Below, in pieces: positions 61,141 to 64,000 of a stretch of DNA of 64,000 nt (positions are counted from its first letter, which is position 1; each line of letters starts with the position of its first letter). The notes under the pieces are model-generated. The model had not been told where the DNA came from. It was given only the letters and a program-made list of their open reading frames with translations, and searched no databases. Position numbers and translations under genes: made by a program. Origin of the DNA: Chara braunii. Its lineage: Eukaryota; Streptophyta; Charophyceae; Charales; Characeae. Where the stretch lies: positions 6,593,607 to 6,657,606 of the forward strand of contig BFEA01000013.1 of assembly GCA_003427395.1 (NCBI GenBank), written 5' to 3'.

Positions 61141-61317
61141 TTTACAGGAGCAACCCACGAGGGTGGACCACTTGGGCGCAGGTCATCTCGACCGCATGAT
61201 CATCAAGATCGTGCAGTTGAGATCAGTCGCGCCACCATGACCCTCGCAAGCATGACATGCATAAACTGAGAAAAAATTCAACCTCTTTTTTTCTTATTTC
61301 GTTGGTTTGTTTGTTCC

Positions 61318-61405
61318 GCTTGGAATCGAACATGGGTTGTATTTCAATAGGTCGCGGAGCACTAACGACCCCATTAGCAACACCCTCCCTCGTTGGCAGG
61401 GCCAT
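61318..61405 (-). repeat. tRNA-like SINE head (minus)
   Basis: On the minus strand, TTGCTAATGGGGTCGTTAG is box-A-like and CATGTTCGATTCCA is box-B-like, at tRNA spacing. Confidence 0.5.
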
Positions 61406-61654
61406 AAAAAAATTAAAAACTAATAATAATAAATTTAAAAAAACTAGGGAAAACGGGATTCACACTTAAAAAAAAAAACTGTTATTTTCAGTCGTGCACC
61501 AATATTACCGAGGCGATTTCTGTTTCTATTGGAAAAACAAATGTCAGCACCTCGACACTCAGACTATATGCCTGGATTTTTTTATTTTTTTTTATTCAGT
61601 AAATTTTAAATTAAAAATCTTCAAAGTCGGGGTACTTTTGGTGTTCCCCCCCTT

Positions 61655-61733
61655 TGATCATAGCGGGGTTTGAACTCGTGAATTGCCATGATCCAACGTG
61701 CCTCTGGCTGCCGTGGCCTTGAGCCAGGAATAT
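61655..61733 (-). repeat. tRNA-like SINE head (minus)
   Basis: Minus-strand TGGCTCAAGGCCACGG (61711-61726) matches box A, and CGAGTTCAAACCCCG (61664-61678) matches box B perfectly. The acceptor stem is not complete. Confidence 0.6.
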
Positions 61734-61749
61734 CTAGTTATTTTGCCTG

Positions 61750-62050
61750 TTCGGCCTGTGGGTCCAGGCCGTGGCCTGACCCCACAGGCCATGTGCTTAT
61801 TCGGTCCAATCCAGTCATGCGCGGTACCACTGTCGACAGCAGGGCAATCCAATCCAGTTCAATTAGTACGCTGGGGTTATACCCCAACCGCAGTCTGTTT
61901 TCTATTCATTCTTCATTTGCACAGTTTGGGGTACGTGCGTGTCGAGTCTGCGTCGGAGTTGCGCTGTCCCTTCCAACTTCATCTCCATCTCCCTCAACCT
62001 CATCCCTTAGTCTTGATCCTAACGGACCGCCATCCCAGCGGGGTCCGTCA
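61750..62050 (+). mobile_element. Possible LTR remnant before a tRNA-Met primer site
   Basis: The sequence just before the primer-binding site ends in ...GTCCGTCA at 62050, and LTRs end in CA. The region is unlike its neighbours and has the right position for U3-R-U5, but neither the TG start nor a second LTR copy was found. The left limit is a guess. Confidence 0.35.
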
Positions 62051-62053
62051 TAC

Positions 62054-62064
62054 TGGTATCAGAG
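62054..62064 (+). promoter_or_regulatory. Primer-binding site for initiator tRNA-Met
   Basis: TGGTATCAGAG is the standard plant LTR-retrotransposon primer site complementary to the 3' end of tRNA-iMet. It lies three bases after the presumed LTR end. Only 11 bases match, and no gag follows downstream in the window. Confidence 0.65.
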
Positions 62065-62324
62065 ATGGAATGTTCCCTACTCTTGCCCATCCCTCCCTTT
62101 ACAGCACCAAATCCCGACAACGGGATTTTTCGGTATTTTTGAGCTGTAGACGGGAAAAAAGAGAGAAAAAAACAACAAAAACAAGGAAGAGCGACACATG
62201 GCAGAAAAAGGAGAGGTGCCGTCACGACGCGCCACGACAAGGCCATCGCACGGGCACGCGCCATGTGCCCATGCTACCCCGCCTTGTCCCTGCCTCGCCC
62301 CCAGATTTTATATATATTGATCCG

Positions 62325-62409
62325 GGAGTGCAGCTGCCAGGGTTTGAACTTGGGTGGTTGTTGCTCATGCGTGTGCGTAGCCGGTACTCTAACGCACTAG
62401 CCAAAGCCA
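62325..62409 (-). repeat. tRNA-like SINE head (minus)
   Basis: Minus-strand TGGCTAGTGCGTTAG (62389-62403) matches box A, and AAGTTCAAACCCT (62339-62351) matches box B. Confidence 0.6.
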
Positions 62410-63400
62410 CAATATGAACAGATAATGTAACATGTTGGTGTTTAAAAGGGCCATGCCTACTATTTACTCCCCCGTCGGCGAGAGGCGAGCAACGACCAAC
62501 ATGACAACAGTTGGTGGACTGCTATTTGCCCCCCCACCCCTCGTCATGGCTGCTGTTGTCTGCTCACGTGACCATGATGATTACTATTTTATTTTTATTT
62601 TTCCTATTGTTGCAGGGTCAATTTAACAACAGTGAAGACCACCCTAGTTAGGGGGTTGCGCGACTGTGCAATCAGGGTGGCTGATCAAGATTTCAGCTAA
62701 TTCTAGATTATTCTCATCATAATTTTCTTGCGGCAGCAGCAGGCCGTCAATACCTTGAAGCCTAAAATTTTGTGGATCTTGGTGACCTTGTTTGCTTTTG
62801 GCCAACCAAGAGTATAGTATCACTCTCTGCTCACTAATGTACTATTTCCCAACCCTTTTATCTCTCTCCCCTCCACCCTCTAATCATTTTATTCTCTCTA
62901 CCACTAGCCCTCACCATACCCCACTTTCCTCTCTTCTTTTCTTCAATTCTCTCCTCTTCTTCCCACTGTTGTCTCATACCCCTCCCTCTCCATTAACTTC
63001 CACCATTTTTTTCTCTCCTTTCCTCGTCACTCTCTCACTCTCTTCCACTAATCTTATTTTTCCCTTTCCACCTTTCCCATTTCCTTCTCATTCTCTCACT
63101 CTCACCTCCCTCTTTCTTCCTTTTACTTCAACCCTATGATCCCCCTTATCTACCATTTTAAACTTTCTTTGTTTCTAACCTCTCTTTCATTTTTTTCAAC
63201 TCTCTCTCACCACTTTCCCCCAAACCTTCAATTTTGTTCTTCTCATTCTCTTTGATTTACTTTTTTTTTTTCAAAAACAAATCGAAAATTTTTCTCCCCT
63301 TATTCTTCATCATCTTAGATCAAGGTTCAGCCTGTCCCTTTTTACCACAATTTTATTTTTAATTCATGCTTTCTTCAATTGGTGATAAACTATAGTCAGA
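62410..63400. other. Pyrimidine-rich DNA without a gene
   Basis: 62860-63250 is a CT-rich, T-rich stretch. The plus-strand frame at 62792-63139 (Ser/Pro/Phe/Leu only) follows from that composition and is not a gene. Confidence 0.6.
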
Positions 63401-63830
63401 CGATCCAATCTTATGGAAAAATATCTGACTAGCCTACTCATAAATAAAATAGTATAAAATATAAACAAATTTATCCCTTTGGTTCCAGCATGTGCATGGC
63501 TCCAGTCCAGACCTCACAATTTTATGAGAACCTGTCCGGTCTACTGCCCGACTTTCCCTCAAAATAAAACAAAGAGAGTTAGAGTTATTCAATCTTGTGG
63601 AACGTGCCCAACCCTCTTTTAGAAGTCAATAAAACATAAGAAAACCCAAAGAAAACAAGGCAACCAAGCCATCGAATCTTATAGAAGTCTGCTCGGTTCA
63701 TGAAAAAGTCAATCGCATGTAGCCCTCGCAAGTCAAAGCAACCAGACCACCCAATTTTATGAGAATATGTCTGGTCCTTCAAACAATCAAAGATAAACAT
63801 AGTACAGGACCCTCCAATCTTATGGAGACT
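63401..63830. repeat. Degenerate tandem repeat, about six units
   Basis: CCAATCTTATGGA-like motifs recur at 63405, 63517, 63590, 63674, 63752 and 63814. Each is followed by CTG/CGGTC-type sequence and often preceded by CAACCA or GACC. Spacing is 62-112 bp, with frequent AAGTCAA between. On the minus strand it reads as KIGWSGCFDL and KIRWLGCLVF, again reflecting the repeat. Confidence 0.65.
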
Positions 63831-64000
63831 CTCCTAACCTTTGGTTGACCTAGTCAAACTCAGACAATACCACATTCCTCTCACCTTTCCCCCGAATGCA
63901 ACCCCTTTTCACAATTTGTTTTCAGTCAATACAACAAAACTGAAACTGAAATTACACAAATATTCCTTTATTAAGTCTGATTTGTGTTTTGATAGTCAAA

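Noticed and set aside
62792-63139. 115-codon Ser/Pro/Phe ORF
   Set aside because: It is a direct result of CT-rich DNA, with almost no other residues.

Overview
The window looks like nuclear DNA of a large, repeat-rich plant-type genome. It has sequencing gaps, long dinucleotide and trinucleotide tracts, decayed Ty3/gypsy and hAT elements, tRNA-derived repeats, and one intron-containing nuclear gene. The wording of the retroelement proteins (integrase, protease, gag) reminds me of elements in the charophyte alga Chara braunii. That is a recollection I could not check, so the assignment is an inference. Nothing looks prokaryotic: there are no operons, ribosome binding sites, CRISPR arrays or phage genes.

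Layout. 1-1545: seven copies of a roughly 100-bp hairpin embedded in GA and CA microsatellites, one of them split by a 195-bp inverted-repeat transposon (MITE). 2690-10650: a decayed Ty3/gypsy retrotransposon on the minus strand, in the order gag remnant, protease, reverse transcriptase, RNase H, integrase, and an extra coiled-coil ORF after pol. Nearly every inactivating stop is explainable by a C:G to T:A transition. 10863-11122: a long palindrome. 11157-12480: CTC tracts on one side of a gap and GAG tracts on the other. 12986: a tRNA-like SINE head. 14185: a gag fragment. 17750-18570: the C-terminal part of a hAT transposase. 22.3-26.6 kb: an AT-rich island with a short dispersed repeat and a broken coding stretch. 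26.65-29.4 kb and 58.74-59.63 kb: a mosaic dispersed repeat family, with a 348-bp near-palindrome between two copies. 31.9-33.2 kb: an unidentified broken coding region. 35-38 kb: microsatellite-flanked hairpins, a second MITE and a 26-bp minisatellite. 38-47.8 kb: no gene recognised. 47834-55602: the one convincing cellular gene, an ANP32-like acidic leucine-rich nuclear phosphoprotein, minus strand, two coding exons and a 6.4-kb intron. 57.4-64 kb: tandem repeats, several tRNA-like modules and an LTR/primer-binding-site remnant.

The mobile elements form a graveyard: none has an intact reading frame. The ANP32-like gene is the only locus that looks functional. Its upstream side is GC-rich and its intron holds microsatellites and short duplications. 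The themes that stand out are the repeated coupling of palindromes to purine/pyrimidine microsatellites, and the transition-biased decay of the Ty3 element.
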